A DNA stretch of 64,000 nucleotides, taken from assembly GCA_964599095.1 (NCBI GenBank), contig CAZREB010000005.1, positions 124,001 to 188,000 of the forward strand, in the 5' to 3' direction. Positions within the stretch are counted from its first letter, which is position 1. Each line of letters starts with the position of its first letter. Position numbers and translations under genes: made by a program. Positions 50,831-59,425 of this stretch are shown piece after piece. The stretch comes from SZAS-79 sp964599095. Its GTDB lineage: Bacteria; Pseudomonadota; Gammaproteobacteria; Burkholderiales; SG8-39. The notes beneath the pieces are model-generated. The model did not search any database. It worked only from the letters and a program-made list of their open reading frames with translations, and was not told where the DNA came from.

Positions 50831-51937
50831 ATGAGCGAACCATCCGGGCGCGAGCCCTTCACCCTGCAAGTCCGCCCAGGCCTGGAGCGCGAATGCGAAC
50901 GTGCCTGGCAGCGCCTCGCCTCCGCCGGCACCTGGTGGTCGGGCGCCGAGCGCCTGGCGATCGCCGCCGAATCGCGTCTGGCACGCTCCTGTGCGCTGTG
51001 CCGCGCGCGCAAGGCGGCGCTCTCGCCCTACGCGGCCGCGGGCGATCACGAGACCCACGCCATCCTGCCAAGAGGCGTGATCGACGTCGTGCACCGGCTG
51101 TCCACCGACGCCGGGCGCCTCACGCGAAACTGGCTGCAGCGTGTCGTCGGCGACGATTTGTCGGAAGAAGAATATGTCGAGACCGTCGCCGTGGTCGCGG
51201 TGATCACCGCGCTGGACACCTTCGACTTGTCGCTCGGAAGGCCGCAGCGCGCATTGCCTTCGCCGCTTGCCGGCGAACCGGCGCGCCGCCGGCCGGCGCG
51301 CGCCCGGCGCGATCTCGCGTGGGTCAGCACCGTCCCGCCCGAAGACGTGGCGCCGGGAGACCCCGACCCGTACAGGGTCCACGGGACGAAAAACATCCAC
51401 CGTGCCTTGAGCCTGGTGCCGCAGGAGGTGTTCAACTTCTTCGACCTCGACGTCGAGCTTTACCTGAAGGATCATGAAATCCGCGATTTCGGCCGCGACC
51501 ATCGTGCCCTGTCGCATGCGCAGATCGAATTGCTCGCCGGCCGCATCTCTGCCCTGAACGGGTGCTATTACTGAACGGTCAGCCATACGGCGCTGCTCCG
51601 TGCGAGCGGCCAGCATGCAGGCCACGACTACGAACTCTCCGGCGCCCTCGAAGGCGACGCCGCTTCGCTCGGCGTGCCCCACGGCGCCCTGCTGGTCGAA
51701 TTCGGCGAGGCCGTGCTGCGTGGCGATGCAGCGCGTCGCACCGCGGCCCGGCAGGCGGTGCTCGATACGCTGGGCGCCGCTGCGCTCGTGGACGCGGCCG
51801 CGATCGTCGCTTCCTTCAACTCGGTCGTGATCATCGCCGACGGCACCGGCATCCCGCTGGAGGAAGCCAAGGCCGAGGCGACGGCCGACCTGCGCTCTGC
51901 GCTCGGGCTCGAGAAGCTCAACCACCTCGCCTCCTGA
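50831..51937 (+). CDS. AhpD-like (carboxymuconolactone decarboxylase fold) selenoprotein, CxxU
   Basis: A 368-residue frame with one in-frame TGA at codon 248 (51572-51574). Before it: MSEPSGREPFTLQVRPGLER, LARSCALCRARKAALSPYAA (first Cys pair C54/C57), VDVVHRLSTDAGRLTRNWLQ, and ELLAGRISALNGCYYU. After it the frame continues TVSHTALLRASGQHAGHDYE, ALLVEFGEAVLRGDAARRTA and ends EKLNHLAS, without another stop. AhpD proteins have CxxC...H at this point (C-x-x-C-x-x-x-H), so TGA replaces the second Cys with His at +4. This points to selenocysteine at a peroxide-reducing centre. A SECIS-like hairpin follows. The gene is divergent from the ABC binding-protein gene. Confidence 0.92.
51592..51610 (+). 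promoter_or_regulatory. SECIS-like hairpin of the AhpD-like gene
   Basis: Nucleotides +18 to +36 after the UGA form a 7-bp stem (GCUGCUC/GAGCGGC with one U-G pair) and the apical loop CGUGC, beginning 25 nt after the UGA. The loop differs by one base from those of the two minus-strand selenoprotein genes. Confidence 0.75.
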
Positions 51938-51953
51938 TCGGGGTGCGCCTTCG

Positions 51954-53189
51954 TCAGGCCGCCGGCCGCGGAAGCGGCGAACCGCGCCATGCGCGCCCGA
52001 GGGCCGCGTGGGCGAGGATCGCCAGCACCCCGTTGACCAGAAGCGCATGCCTGACGCCGAGAAGGCCCACGGACAGGCCCGTCAGCAGGCTGCCGAGCGA
52101 AGCGCCGCCGCGCATTGCCAGCATGAACAGGCTCACGGTCCGGCCCCGCAACTCGGGCGGCGAGAACGTCTGCAGGAAGGTATTCGCCGAAACATTGCTC
52201 GCAGCCATCGCGCCGCCCGCGACCACGAACAGGACCGGCAGCGCCCACGCCCACGGGTTGAGCGCAGCAAGGACGAGGGCGGCGCCGAAGGCCGCGCCCC
52301 ACCATGAAATCAGGGGCCGCCGGTCACGCAGCGGGTTCAGGAAGAGCAGGCCGACGGCCCCCAGCAGCCCGCCGAATCCCAGGGCGCCCATGGTCAGGCT
52401 GAAATGCCCGACATCGCCGCCGAAAGCGTCGCGGACCAGCACCGGGCAGAACGTGATCAGCGGCGCGCAAAGCATGCTCGAAGCAAGCACGCTGAGCAGA
52501 CCGCCGCGCAGGCCGGGCTGGCGCGAAATCCCGCGCACGCCGGCAAGCAGTTTCCGGTAGTCGAACAGGCGGCCGGCCTCCGGGCTGCGCCTGCCGTGCG
52601 GCAGGATCCATACGGCGACGAGGATGAACGGCAGATACGAGGCCGCGCTCAACGCAAAGCATGCGACCGCACCGAACGTGGCCATCAGCATGCCCGCGAT
52701 CGCCGGGCCGGCGATGCGCGAGAGGTTGAACTGGCTCGAGTTCAGCGCAATCCCCGACGGGATCTGCGAGCGCTCGACGATCGAAGGCACGATCGACTGG
52801 AACGACGGCATCGAAAGCGCATCGGTGATGCCCACGACCAGCGACAGCGCGATGATCATCCATGGCTGCACCGTGCCGGTCAGCAGCAGCGCCACGATGA
52901 TCAACGGGCACAGCATCTGGACCGACTGGAAACAGGCGATCACACGGCTGCGGTCCGCGCGGTCGGCAAGCGCGCCGCCGACGAGCAGCAGGAGCAATGC
53001 GGGCCCGCCCATGGCGAACGAGTCCAGGCCCAGCATGAACGACGATGCGCCCAGGCTGAGCAGCAACCACGGCTGCGCCACCAGTTGTGCCCACGTCCCG
53101 ATGTTCGAGGCGAAGCTCGCGACCCAGAAGGTGCCGAACCGCCGCGTAAGCAGCAGGCTGAGCGAGTCGCGGAAGGCGCTTGGTTGCAT
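51954..53189 (-). CDS. MFS exporter (MFS_3/EntS-like)
   Basis: A 411-residue inner-membrane transporter with about 12 hydrophobic segments. The N-terminus MQPSAFRDSLSLLLTRRFGT followed by FWVASFASNIGTWAQLVAQP is characteristic of the MFS_3/EntS-like group, as are LVGGALADRADRSRVIACFQ (loop 2-3 motif A) and MPSFQSIVPSIVERSQIPSG. Drug or siderophore export is typical of this group; the substrate here is not inferable. It is convergent with the AhpD-like gene (16 nt) and has no regulator beside it. Divergent beta-barrel gene at 53344. Confidence 0.88.
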   Translation of the reverse strand: MQPSAFRDSLSLLLTRRFGTFWVASFASNIGTWAQLVAQPWLLLSLGASSFMLGLDSFAMGGPALLLLLVGGALADRADRSRVIACFQSVQMLCPLIIVALLLTGTVQPWMIIALSLVVGITDALSMPSFQSIVPSIVERSQIPSGIALNSSQFNLSRIAGPAIAGMLMATFGAVACFALSAASYLPFILVAVWILPHGRRSPEAGRLFDYRKLLAGVRGISRQPGLRGGLLSVLASSMLCAPLITFCPVLVRDAFGGDVGHFSLTMGALGFGGLLGAVGLLFLNPLRDRRPLISWWGAAFGAALVLAALNPWAWALPVLFVVAGGAMAASNVSANTFLQTFSPPELRGRTVSLFMLAMRGGASLGSLLTGLSVGLLGVRHALLVNGVLAILAHAALGRAWRGSPLPRPAA

Positions 53190-53343
53190 GGATGCATGCT
53201 AGCCCACGATCGCGCCGCCATGCAGGCCGGTCGACCGGCATGATCGGCCCGCCTTCGGCGCGCACTGCACCGACCGCGTATTGACACAGGTCAACTCCCC
53301 GGCGGGATTGCGTTATAGGATCGTACGAATCCAGGAGGAAGCC

Positions 53344-53976
53344 ATGAGCCAGTTTCCGGAAGACATCTATACCGAACCTGCAGACCTCGACGTAAATACG
53401 CTGGAAAATCTCGGGCCGCTGCGCGGCATGGCTGGCGTTTGGGAAGGCAGGCGCGGGCTGGACGTCAAGCCCAAGGCCGAAGGGCCCAGGAAGCAGGCCT
53501 ACGTCGAGCGCATCGACCTGCAGCCGATCGACCCGCAGACCAACGGGCCGCAGGTGTACTACGGCTTGCGCTACCACACCCACGTGGTGAAGCCGGACCA
53601 GGTGAAGACCTATCATGACCAGGTCGGCTACTGGTTGTGGGAGCCTGCCACCGGCACCGTAATCCACACGCTCACGATCCCGCGCGCACAGGTCGTGATG
53701 GCCGCCGGAAAGGCCGCCGCGGACGCGAAGGAGTTCGAGCTCCGCGCCACGCACGACTCCGAAAGCTTCGGCATCCGCTCGGCGCCTTTCCTCGACTACG
53801 CCTTCAAGACGGTCGAATTCCGCATCAAGGTCAGCATCAACCCGGACGGCACATGGACTTACGACGAGGACACGGTCATGCTGATCCGCGGGCAGGCCGA
53901 GCCTTTCCACCACACCGACCGGAACACGCTGACCAAGGTAGGCGAGCCCACGCCCAACCCGCTTGCGCGAAAATAG
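53344..53976 (+). CDS. Heme-binding beta-barrel domain protein (nitrobindin-like, DUF1794)
   Basis: A 210-residue cytoplasmic protein with the FABP/nitrobindin-like barrel signature GPLRGMAGVWEGRRGLDVKP near residue 20, then YYGLRYHTHVVKPDQVKTYH, DQVGYWLWEPATGTVIHTLT and IPRAQVVMAAGKAAADAKEF. The GxWxGxG of nitrobindins appears as GVWEGRRG. Such proteins bind ferric haem or fatty-acid-like ligands. CAGGAGGAAGCC directly before the ATG is a strong ribosome site, which is why I prefer this start over an earlier in-frame one. Genomic partners give no further clue. Confidence 0.8.
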   Translation: MSQFPEDIYTEPADLDVNTLENLGPLRGMAGVWEGRRGLDVKPKAEGPRKQAYVERIDLQPIDPQTNGPQVYYGLRYHTHVVKPDQVKTYHDQVGYWLWEPATGTVIHTLTIPRAQVVMAAGKAAADAKEFELRATHDSESFGIRSAPFLDYAFKTVEFRIKVSINPDGTWTYDEDTVMLIRGQAEPFHHTDRNTLTKVGEPTPNPLARK

Positions 53977-54054
53977 CCGGCGCAGCCCGGGCGAGGCGCC
54001 GACGACGCCCGACGCGGTGCACCGTGCCGCATTGCTGCAGCACTTCGACGAGCG

Positions 54055-54270
54055 ATGGACGAGAAACGGATACGCAAGATCATAGGCCTGCTCTCTCCCG
54101 AGGAGATCGGGCACCTGCAACGCCTCTGGCACCACGGACCGAGGAATACGAGCGACTTCAGCAATACGCCGGCGGTCCTGAAGTCGCTCGAGGTGCGCGA
54201 CCTGGTGTTCACCCGCGGTGCGACCGTGGCGCTGACCTATAGAGGCAAGCTGGTGGCCAGGCACCTCTAG
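54055..54270 (+). CDS. Small hypothetical protein, winged-helix-like
   Basis: A 71-residue frame: MDEKRIRKIIGLLSPEEIGH, LQRLWHHGPRNTSDFSNTPA, then LKSLEVRDLVFTRGATVALT and YRGKLVARHL. The pattern helix-helix-strand with VLKSLEVRDLVFTR and a final TYRGKLVARHL looks like the end of a winged helix, as in small DNA-binding proteins. It has coding-like composition and lies 78 nt after the beta-barrel gene on the same strand. I do not recognise a family; it could also be spurious. Confidence 0.45.
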   Translation: MDEKRIRKIIGLLSPEEIGHLQRLWHHGPRNTSDFSNTPAVLKSLEVRDLVFTRGATVALTYRGKLVARHL

Positions 54271-54277
54271 GAAGCCC

Positions 54278-54772
54278 TCAGCGCCGGCCGCGGCCGCCGG
54301 GCTCCTTGTGGTAATCCTTCAGGAACACCACTTCGCGCACGATATCGTCATCCGAAAGCTGGACGTACAGGTCGAAGTCGTCCTGCGCGTCGTTGTACAT
54401 CCGGTATTCCCAGACGTTGCGCTCTTGGCGGTCCATACGGGATATACGTCCCGGCGGACCAAGGATCTCCCTCACCCTGGCCGAGGTCGTCGTCCCCGGA
54501 ACCAGCTTGGCGATCAACTGCTGGGTCAGCACCTGCTCGATCGATTTCACGACGCCCTCCGGCGACAGGTGCACCGCGTGGGTCGTCCGGCCCATGGGCG
54601 CGGTCGTGTAGAACCAGGTGGCGCTGCCGTCCGGAAACAAGATCCTGTCGGACGGCGCGCCCATCGCCTTTTGCACGTCGTCCGCCTTCGACTGGCCGGG
54701 CAGCAGCCCGCTGCCCTCGAAAGTGACGCAGCCCGCCAGCAGGAGTGCCACGAGTGCAATGGCGAGTCGCAT
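54278..54772 (-). CDS. BamE/SmpA-like outer-membrane lipoprotein
   Basis: A 164-residue lipoprotein. The signal MRLAIALVALLLAGCVTFEG contains the lipobox LLAGC. The mature part has two SmpA_OmlA-like repeats: LLPGQSKADDVQKAMGAPSD, RILFPDGSATWFYTTAPMGR and LVPGTTTSARVREILGPPGR, ISRMDRQERNVWEYRMYNDA, where the G-x-T/S-x-x-x-V-x-x-x-x-G-x-P pattern is typical of BamE. Tandem duplication distinguishes it from standard single-domain BamE. It is probably an envelope lipoprotein of unknown partner; co-transcribed with the cupin-cyclase gene upstream (3 nt between). Confidence 0.82.
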   Translation of the reverse strand: MRLAIALVALLLAGCVTFEGSGLLPGQSKADDVQKAMGAPSDRILFPDGSATWFYTTAPMGRTTHAVHLSPEGVVKSIEQVLTQQLIAKLVPGTTTSARVREILGPPGRISRMDRQERNVWEYRMYNDAQDDFDLYVQLSDDDIVREVVFLKDYHKEPGGRGRR

Positions 54773-54775
54773 TGA

Positions 54776-55627
54776 TCAGCCCGTCACCCGAAACACTTCT
54801 CTCTCGCCTTCCAGCCCCTTGAGCGAATGATGCCCGCGTGATTCCAGGCTGATGCTCGAGCCCGCCAGCAGGTCGCGGGTGGTCCAGGACACCAGCACCT
54901 CGCCGTCTCCCGCAATCGAGAGGACGCGCGCGGCCGCATGCACCGCCACGCCATGCACGTCTCCCTGGACGAGTTCGACTTCGCCGGTGTGACAGCCTGC
55001 GCGGATCTCGAGGCCGACCCGCTTTGCCGCCGCCACCATCGACTGCGCGCAGCGTACCGCCCTCACCGCGCTGTCGAAGGCGGCGAGAAATCCGTCGCCG
55101 GTGGTCTTGAGTTCTCGTCCGCGATGCCGCTCGAGCTCGGTGCGCATGGCCGAGTTGTGCTCCACGAGCATCGCCCGCCAGCGCACATCGCCGACCTGCG
55201 CGAGCTTCGCCGTGGAGCCGACGATGTCGGTGAAAAGCAGCGTGGCGACGATCCCGCCTCCGAGCTCGAAGGGGGATTGGGCAAACGTGCGCGCGCCGGT
55301 GATCTCGACGCCGTGGTAGGGGACGTCGCCGACCACCCAAGCATCGTGGCCGGGCGGGATTTCGTAGATGTCGCCGGGGACGAAGTCGATGGTCGACCCG
55401 TCGTTCATCAGGACGTGGAGTTGCCCGCTGACCACGAAGCCGATGTGCCGGTGCTCGCATTTCGCCGTCCCGGCGATCGGGCGGACGTCGTTCGACCACC
55501 GCCAGCCGGGCTGGAACAGGAAATTGCCGAACACGATGTCGTCGAACGTGACGAGGCGCAATTCGCCGTTGGGGAACCGGCGGACCTCCTCGGCGTTCGC
55601 GAAGCTGCGGCGCTGGAGTCTGGGCAT
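54776..55627 (-). CDS. Cupin-adenylate/guanylate cyclase fusion protein
   Basis: A 283-residue soluble protein. Residues about 35-110 form a cupin barrel (FQPGWRWSNDVRPIAGTAKC, EHRHIGFVVSGQLHVLMNDG, GDIYEIPPGHDAWVVGDVPY). Residues about 125-280 form a class III nucleotidyl cyclase domain: VATLLFTDIVGSTAKLAQVG holds the metal Asp, LKTTGDGFLAAFDSAVRAVR the second Asp region, and IRAGCHTGEVELVQGDVHGV and AARVLSIAGDGEVLVSWTTR follow. A GAGGAGG ribosome site precedes this ATG; the frame is open for 40 more codons upstream. The cupin may sense a small ligand and tune cyclase output. It precedes the BamE-like gene by 3 nt. Confidence 0.85.
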   Translation of the reverse strand: MPRLQRRSFANAEEVRRFPNGELRLVTFDDIVFGNFLFQPGWRWSNDVRPIAGTAKCEHRHIGFVVSGQLHVLMNDGSTIDFVPGDIYEIPPGHDAWVVGDVPYHGVEITGARTFAQSPFELGGGIVATLLFTDIVGSTAKLAQVGDVRWRAMLVEHNSAMRTELERHRGRELKTTGDGFLAAFDSAVRAVRCAQSMVAAAKRVGLEIRAGCHTGEVELVQGDVHGVAVHAAARVLSIAGDGEVLVSWTTRDLLAGSSISLESRGHHSLKGLEGEREVFRVTG

Positions 55628-55761
55628 CGGCGGGCCTCCTCGGAACCGGACGCCGTGATGGTAGCGCGTACGCCGGTGGTACGCAGTGCCGGCGCAGCGC
55701 CTGTCGCTTAAGTATTGTGCAAGCCTTCCGTAGTCGGGGGGACACACCGGACCGGCCGAAA

Positions 55762-56907
55762 CTACAGGCCGAGCGTCACCTTGGCGTAGATGTTCCGCTG
55801 GATTTCATTGGACCCGCCGTAGATCGTGAACTTGCGCAGGTTGAGGTAGCGCGCGCCGACGGCACCCGGTTGCTGCGCAAACGGCCCGCCGGCCTGGAGC
55901 AGGAGCTCGGCGAGCCCCTGGTGGATTTCGGCGCCCTTGATCTTGAGGATCGCGACCTCGGGCCCCGGCGTGCGGCCGGTGCGCCGCATTTCGTCGACGA
56001 ATCGCAAGTTGGTGATTTCCAGCGCCATCAGCTCGATCTCGATCTTCGCGATCCGGTCGCGAAAACGCGGATCCTCGATCAGCGGCCGCCCGTTCTCCAC
56101 CTGCGCAGCGGCGCGGCGCTTCAAGCCGGCCAGCGTGCGGCGGGCGATGCCGATGCGGGCGCTGTTCAGGCGCTCGTAACCCAGCAGGTACTTGGCCACA
56201 GTCCACCCCTTGCCTTCCTCGTGGACCAGGTTCTCGACCGGCACCCGCACGTTTTCGAGAAACACCTCGTTCACCTCGTGCGCGCCGTCCATGAGGATCA
56301 GCGGCCGGACCGTGATGCCCGGCGATCGCATGTCGACCAGCAGGAAGGTGATGCCCTCCTGGGGCCGCGCGGCCGAAGAGTCGGTGCGGACCAGGCAGAC
56401 CATCCAGTCGGCCCAATGCGCCTGGGTGGTCCAGATCTTCTGGCCGTTGACCACGTAGTGATCGCCGACGCGGACCGCGCTTGTCTTCAGCGCAACCAGG
56501 TCCGAACCCGCACCGGGCTCCGAATAGCCCTGGCACCAGAACTCCTCCCCGCTGTAGATTTTCGGCAGGAAGCGCTTCTTCTGCGCTTCGGTCCCGAACC
56601 GGATCAGCACCGGCGCGCAGAAATTGAGCGAAAGGCCGGGCAGCTGCGGCGCGCCGGAATATCCGCATTCCTCCTCGAAAATGTAGCGCTGCACGACATT
56701 CCAGCCGGTCCCGCCCCACTCGGGCGGCCAATGCGGTGCGATCCACCCCTTCGCCGCCAGGATGCGATGCCAGCGCATCACTTCTTCCTTCGAAAGTTCG
56801 GCGTGGCCGTCGACCTTTGCCTTGAGGTCAGCGGGCACGTTCGCCGCCGCCCAGGCGCGCACCATGTCTCGAAACGCGATTTCCTCCGCCGTGAAATTCA
56901 GATCCAC
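55762..56907 (-). CDS. Acyl-CoA dehydrogenase
   Basis: A 381-residue flavoprotein with N-terminal helical part (MDLNFTAEEIAFRDMVRAWA), CQGYSEPGAGSDLVALKTSA (FAD contacts), KIWTTQAHWADWMVCLVRTD and a C-terminal FTIYGGSNEIQRNIYAKVTL, the standard signature. Length is normal. It oxidises an acyl-CoA thioester to the trans-2-enoyl-CoA with electron-transfer flavoprotein as acceptor. It follows the acyl-CoA ligase gene with a 4-nt gap, so the pair would activate and then desaturate one carboxylic acid. The chain type is not readable. Confidence 0.92.
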   Translation of the reverse strand: MDLNFTAEEIAFRDMVRAWAAANVPADLKAKVDGHAELSKEEVMRWHRILAAKGWIAPHWPPEWGGTGWNVVQRYIFEEECGYSGAPQLPGLSLNFCAPVLIRFGTEAQKKRFLPKIYSGEEFWCQGYSEPGAGSDLVALKTSAVRVGDHYVVNGQKIWTTQAHWADWMVCLVRTDSSAARPQEGITFLLVDMRSPGITVRPLILMDGAHEVNEVFLENVRVPVENLVHEEGKGWTVAKYLLGYERLNSARIGIARRTLAGLKRRAAAQVENGRPLIEDPRFRDRIAKIEIELMALEITNLRFVDEMRRTGRTPGPEVAILKIKGAEIHQGLAELLLQAGGPFAQQPGAVGARYLNLRKFTIYGGSNEIQRNIYAKVTLGL

Positions 56908-56911
56908 CGGT

Positions 56912-58444
56912 TCAATCCACAGTCCGCAGGAAGGCCTCGCGCAATTCGAATTTCAGGACCTTGCCGGTCCCGTTCCTCGGCAGGCTTTCGACGAAGCGCA
57001 CGAATTTCGGCTTCTTGTAGCTGGCAATGCGGGCCTTGCAATGCTCGATCACCTGCGATGCGTCCGGTGCACGCCCTTTGCCGACCTCGATGAAAGCGGC
57101 GACCGCTTCGCCGTAGATCTCGTCGGGCACGCCGATCACGGCGGCGTCCTCGACGCCCTCCAATTCCAGGATGGCCGCCTCGACCTCTTTCGAATAGATG
57201 TTGTAGCCGCCGGAAATCACCATGTCCTTCTTCCGGTCGACGACATAAAGGTAGCCATCGGCGTCGAAACGTCCCATGTCGCCAGTGCGCAACCAGCCGT
57301 TCACAAGCGTCTCCGCGGTGGCCTGGGGATTGTTGAAGTAGCAGCGCATGGTGAGGAAGCGCCCGGGTGCGCCCGAGCGCACGAGGATCTCGCCCGCTTC
57401 GCCCTGCGGGACGTCGTTGCCCGCATCGTCGACGATGCGCACCTCGGCGCCCGGGTTGACCCGTCCGACCGAGGCGGCCTTGGTGACCTGCTCCTGCGGC
57501 CCGAGGAGGGTCAACGCGCCCAGCTCCGTCATGCCGAAAAAAGCGTACAGACTCAGCGCCGGCAGCGCCTTTTGCAGGCGCACCTTGAGTTCTACCGGAA
57601 ACGCTTCGCCGGCCACTACGGCAATGCGAACGCTTCGAAAGCGCGCCGGATCGGCCTCGATTTCAGGCAGCAGCATGCGCCCGACCGTGGGCACGATGCC
57701 CAGCACGGTTACGCCCTCGGCTTCGATCAATCGGACGGCCTGTCTTGCGTCGAATCGCTCCATCACCACCAACGTCGATCCGAGGCAAAGCATGTTGATC
57801 ACCCGGGAAAACCCGGTCCGGTGGGCCAGCGGGGTCGTCGTCAGGATCCGGTCGTGTGCGCCGATGCCCATCTGCTGCGCATTGATGTAGCCGTTCGAGA
57901 AAATGTAGTTCGCCTGCGTGAGGACCGCGCCCTTCGGCTTGCCTGTCGTGCCCGAGGTATACGAGATCAGGCAGTCGTCGAACTCGGGCGCAATGTCGGG
58001 CAGCCGGCCGGGATTTCCGGCCGCGAGCGCCTCGAAGGACAACTCATTGGACTCCTTTGCCCCGTCCACGCAGACCCGCAGAACCCCCGAACCCAGGCCG
58101 GCGCGCGCGACCGCCTCACGCGTGCCTTCCTCGAAGACCACGGCCGACGGCCCCGCGTCGGACACGATGTAGGCGACTTCGGATACCGACAGCTTCGGGT
58201 TGAGCGCGACCAGGATCGCACCAGCCTTCATCGCGGCGACCAGGGCGATCACGAACTCCACGCGGTTCGACACTAGGATGGCAATGCGGTCGCCGACCTT
58301 GACGCCGCGGTCGGCCAGTCCGGCGGCAAGTGCGCTCGACCTTGCGTGCAGCGCGCCGAAACTCAGGCGCACAGGGCCACAGACGATGGCCGTGCGCTCC
58401 GGTGTCGTGGCGGCGTGTGCCGCGAGAAACGCTGGAATCTTCAA
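56912..58444 (-). CDS. AMP-dependent acyl-CoA synthetase/ligase
   Basis: A 510-residue ANL enzyme. The P-loop is LISYTSGTTGKPKGAVLTQA near residue 160; the adenylate motif is LYAFFGMTELGALTLLGPQE near 300; hinge and lysine are in WLRTGDMGRFDADGYLYVVD, RKKDMVISGGYNIYSKEVEA and NGTGKVLKFELREAF. It forms acyl-AMP and then acyl-CoA. It is followed 4 nt later by the acyl-CoA dehydrogenase, and a Bug gene ends 0 nt upstream (58445), so uptake, activation and oxidation of one acid may be encoded together. Confidence 0.93.
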   Translation of the reverse strand: MKIPAFLAAHAATTPERTAIVCGPVRLSFGALHARSSALAAGLADRGVKVGDRIAILVSNRVEFVIALVAAMKAGAILVALNPKLSVSEVAYIVSDAGPSAVVFEEGTREAVARAGLGSGVLRVCVDGAKESNELSFEALAAGNPGRLPDIAPEFDDCLISYTSGTTGKPKGAVLTQANYIFSNGYINAQQMGIGAHDRILTTTPLAHRTGFSRVINMLCLGSTLVVMERFDARQAVRLIEAEGVTVLGIVPTVGRMLLPEIEADPARFRSVRIAVVAGEAFPVELKVRLQKALPALSLYAFFGMTELGALTLLGPQEQVTKAASVGRVNPGAEVRIVDDAGNDVPQGEAGEILVRSGAPGRFLTMRCYFNNPQATAETLVNGWLRTGDMGRFDADGYLYVVDRKKDMVISGGYNIYSKEVEAAILELEGVEDAAVIGVPDEIYGEAVAAFIEVGKGRAPDASQVIEHCKARIASYKKPKFVRFVESLPRNGTGKVLKFELREAFLRTVD

Positions 58445-59425
58445 TCAGTCGACCTTGATGCCGCGTGCCTTGATGATCCCGCGCCAGCGCTCCACCTCGG
58501 AACGGATCAACCCGGTGAACTGCTGCGGCGTGCCTCCCACCGGCGTCATCCCGACCTGGACCAGCTTCTCGCGTACGTCGGGCAGCGCCAGCGCCGCCTG
58601 GAATTCCATATTCAACCGTCGGACGATCTCCGGCGGCGTGCCGACATTCACCACGAGTCCGAACCAGGTGTTCGTCACCGCTTCCGGGTAGCCCTGCTCG
58701 ACGAAGGTCGGCACCTCGGGCAGCAGCTCGGAGCGTTCCTTGCTCGCGATCGCCAGGCCGCGCAGGCGTCCGGCCTTGATATGCGGCAGCACGCCCGGCA
58801 GCGTGTTCGACGCGACCGTAATGCGGTTGGCGAGGGCCTCGGTCATCACCGGCGCGTCCCCCTTGAGCGGGATGTGCTGCATGCTGATGCCCGCCAGCAG
58901 GCTCACGAGTTCCACGGTGAGGTGGTTGTTGGTCGCGTTGCCCGCCGTCCCGTAATTCACCTCGCCCGGCTTCGACTTGGCAAGCCTGACGAGATCGGCA
59001 AAGGACTGCAGTCCGCTCGCCGGGTTGGTCGAGAACACCGGCGGAATGTTCACCAGGTGAATCAGCCCGGTCATCTGGGCCTGCGCGTCGTACTTCATCT
59101 CGAACAGGGACGGATTGGTCGAGTGCGCCGGCCCAACAAGCAGGATCGTGTACCCGTCCGAAGGCGAAGCCAGAACGTGCTCGGTTGCGATCCGTTCGCC
59201 TGCACCGGCGCGGCTTTCCACCAGTACAGGCTGGCCGATGCGCGCCGCGACTTTCTCGCCGACCGTGCGCGACAGGAGGTCCACCGGTCCGCCGTGGGTA
59301 TAAGGCAGCACAATGCGGACGGGCTTCGTGGGGTAGGCCTGCGCCAGCACGCCACTCGCGATCGATGCGAGTGCGGCGACTGCGGCAGCGCGGACAAGCC
59401 ATGAAATTCTGGCGTGCGACTCCAT
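58445..59425 (-). CDS. Bug/TctC-family TTT substrate-binding protein
   Basis: A 326-residue exported protein: signal MESHARISWLVRAAAVAALA ending VLAQ, then YPTKPVRIVLPYTHGGPVDL, SPSDGYTILLVGPAHSTNPS, HIPLKGDAPVMTEALANRIT and IKARGIKVD at the end. It is directly adjacent to the acyl-CoA ligase gene (stop and start touch), with which it is probably co-transcribed. An earlier in-frame ATG at 59482 exists, but the signal peptide and the AGGGAG site upstream favour 59425. Its binding-loop THGG replaces the usual P-x-G-G, so the ligand may differ from those of the other Bug proteins here. Confidence 0.9.
   Translation of the reverse strand: MESHARISWLVRAAAVAALASIASGVLAQAYPTKPVRIVLPYTHGGPVDLLSRTVGEKVAARIGQPVLVESRAGAGERIATEHVLASPSDGYTILLVGPAHSTNPSLFEMKYDAQAQMTGLIHLVNIPPVFSTNPASGLQSFADLVRLAKSKPGEVNYGTAGNATNNHLTVELVSLLAGISMQHIPLKGDAPVMTEALANRITVASNTLPGVLPHIKAGRLRGLAIASKERSELLPEVPTFVEQGYPEAVTNTWFGLVVNVGTPPEIVRRLNMEFQAALALPDVREKLVQVGMTPVGGTPQQFTGLIRSEVERWRGIIKARGIKVD

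Noticed and set aside
47499..51574. Reading the three TGA codons as ordinary nonsense mutations (pseudogenes)
   Set aside because: All three are TGA, all fall at redox positions next to a Cys, the frames stay open and conserved downstream, and each is followed by a similar hairpin. Three independent decays would not do this.
54776..55747. The 40-codon N-terminal extension of the cupin-cyclase frame
   Set aside because: The extra residues are Arg/Tyr/His-rich without family features, and a strong GAGGAGG site supports the ATG at 55627.
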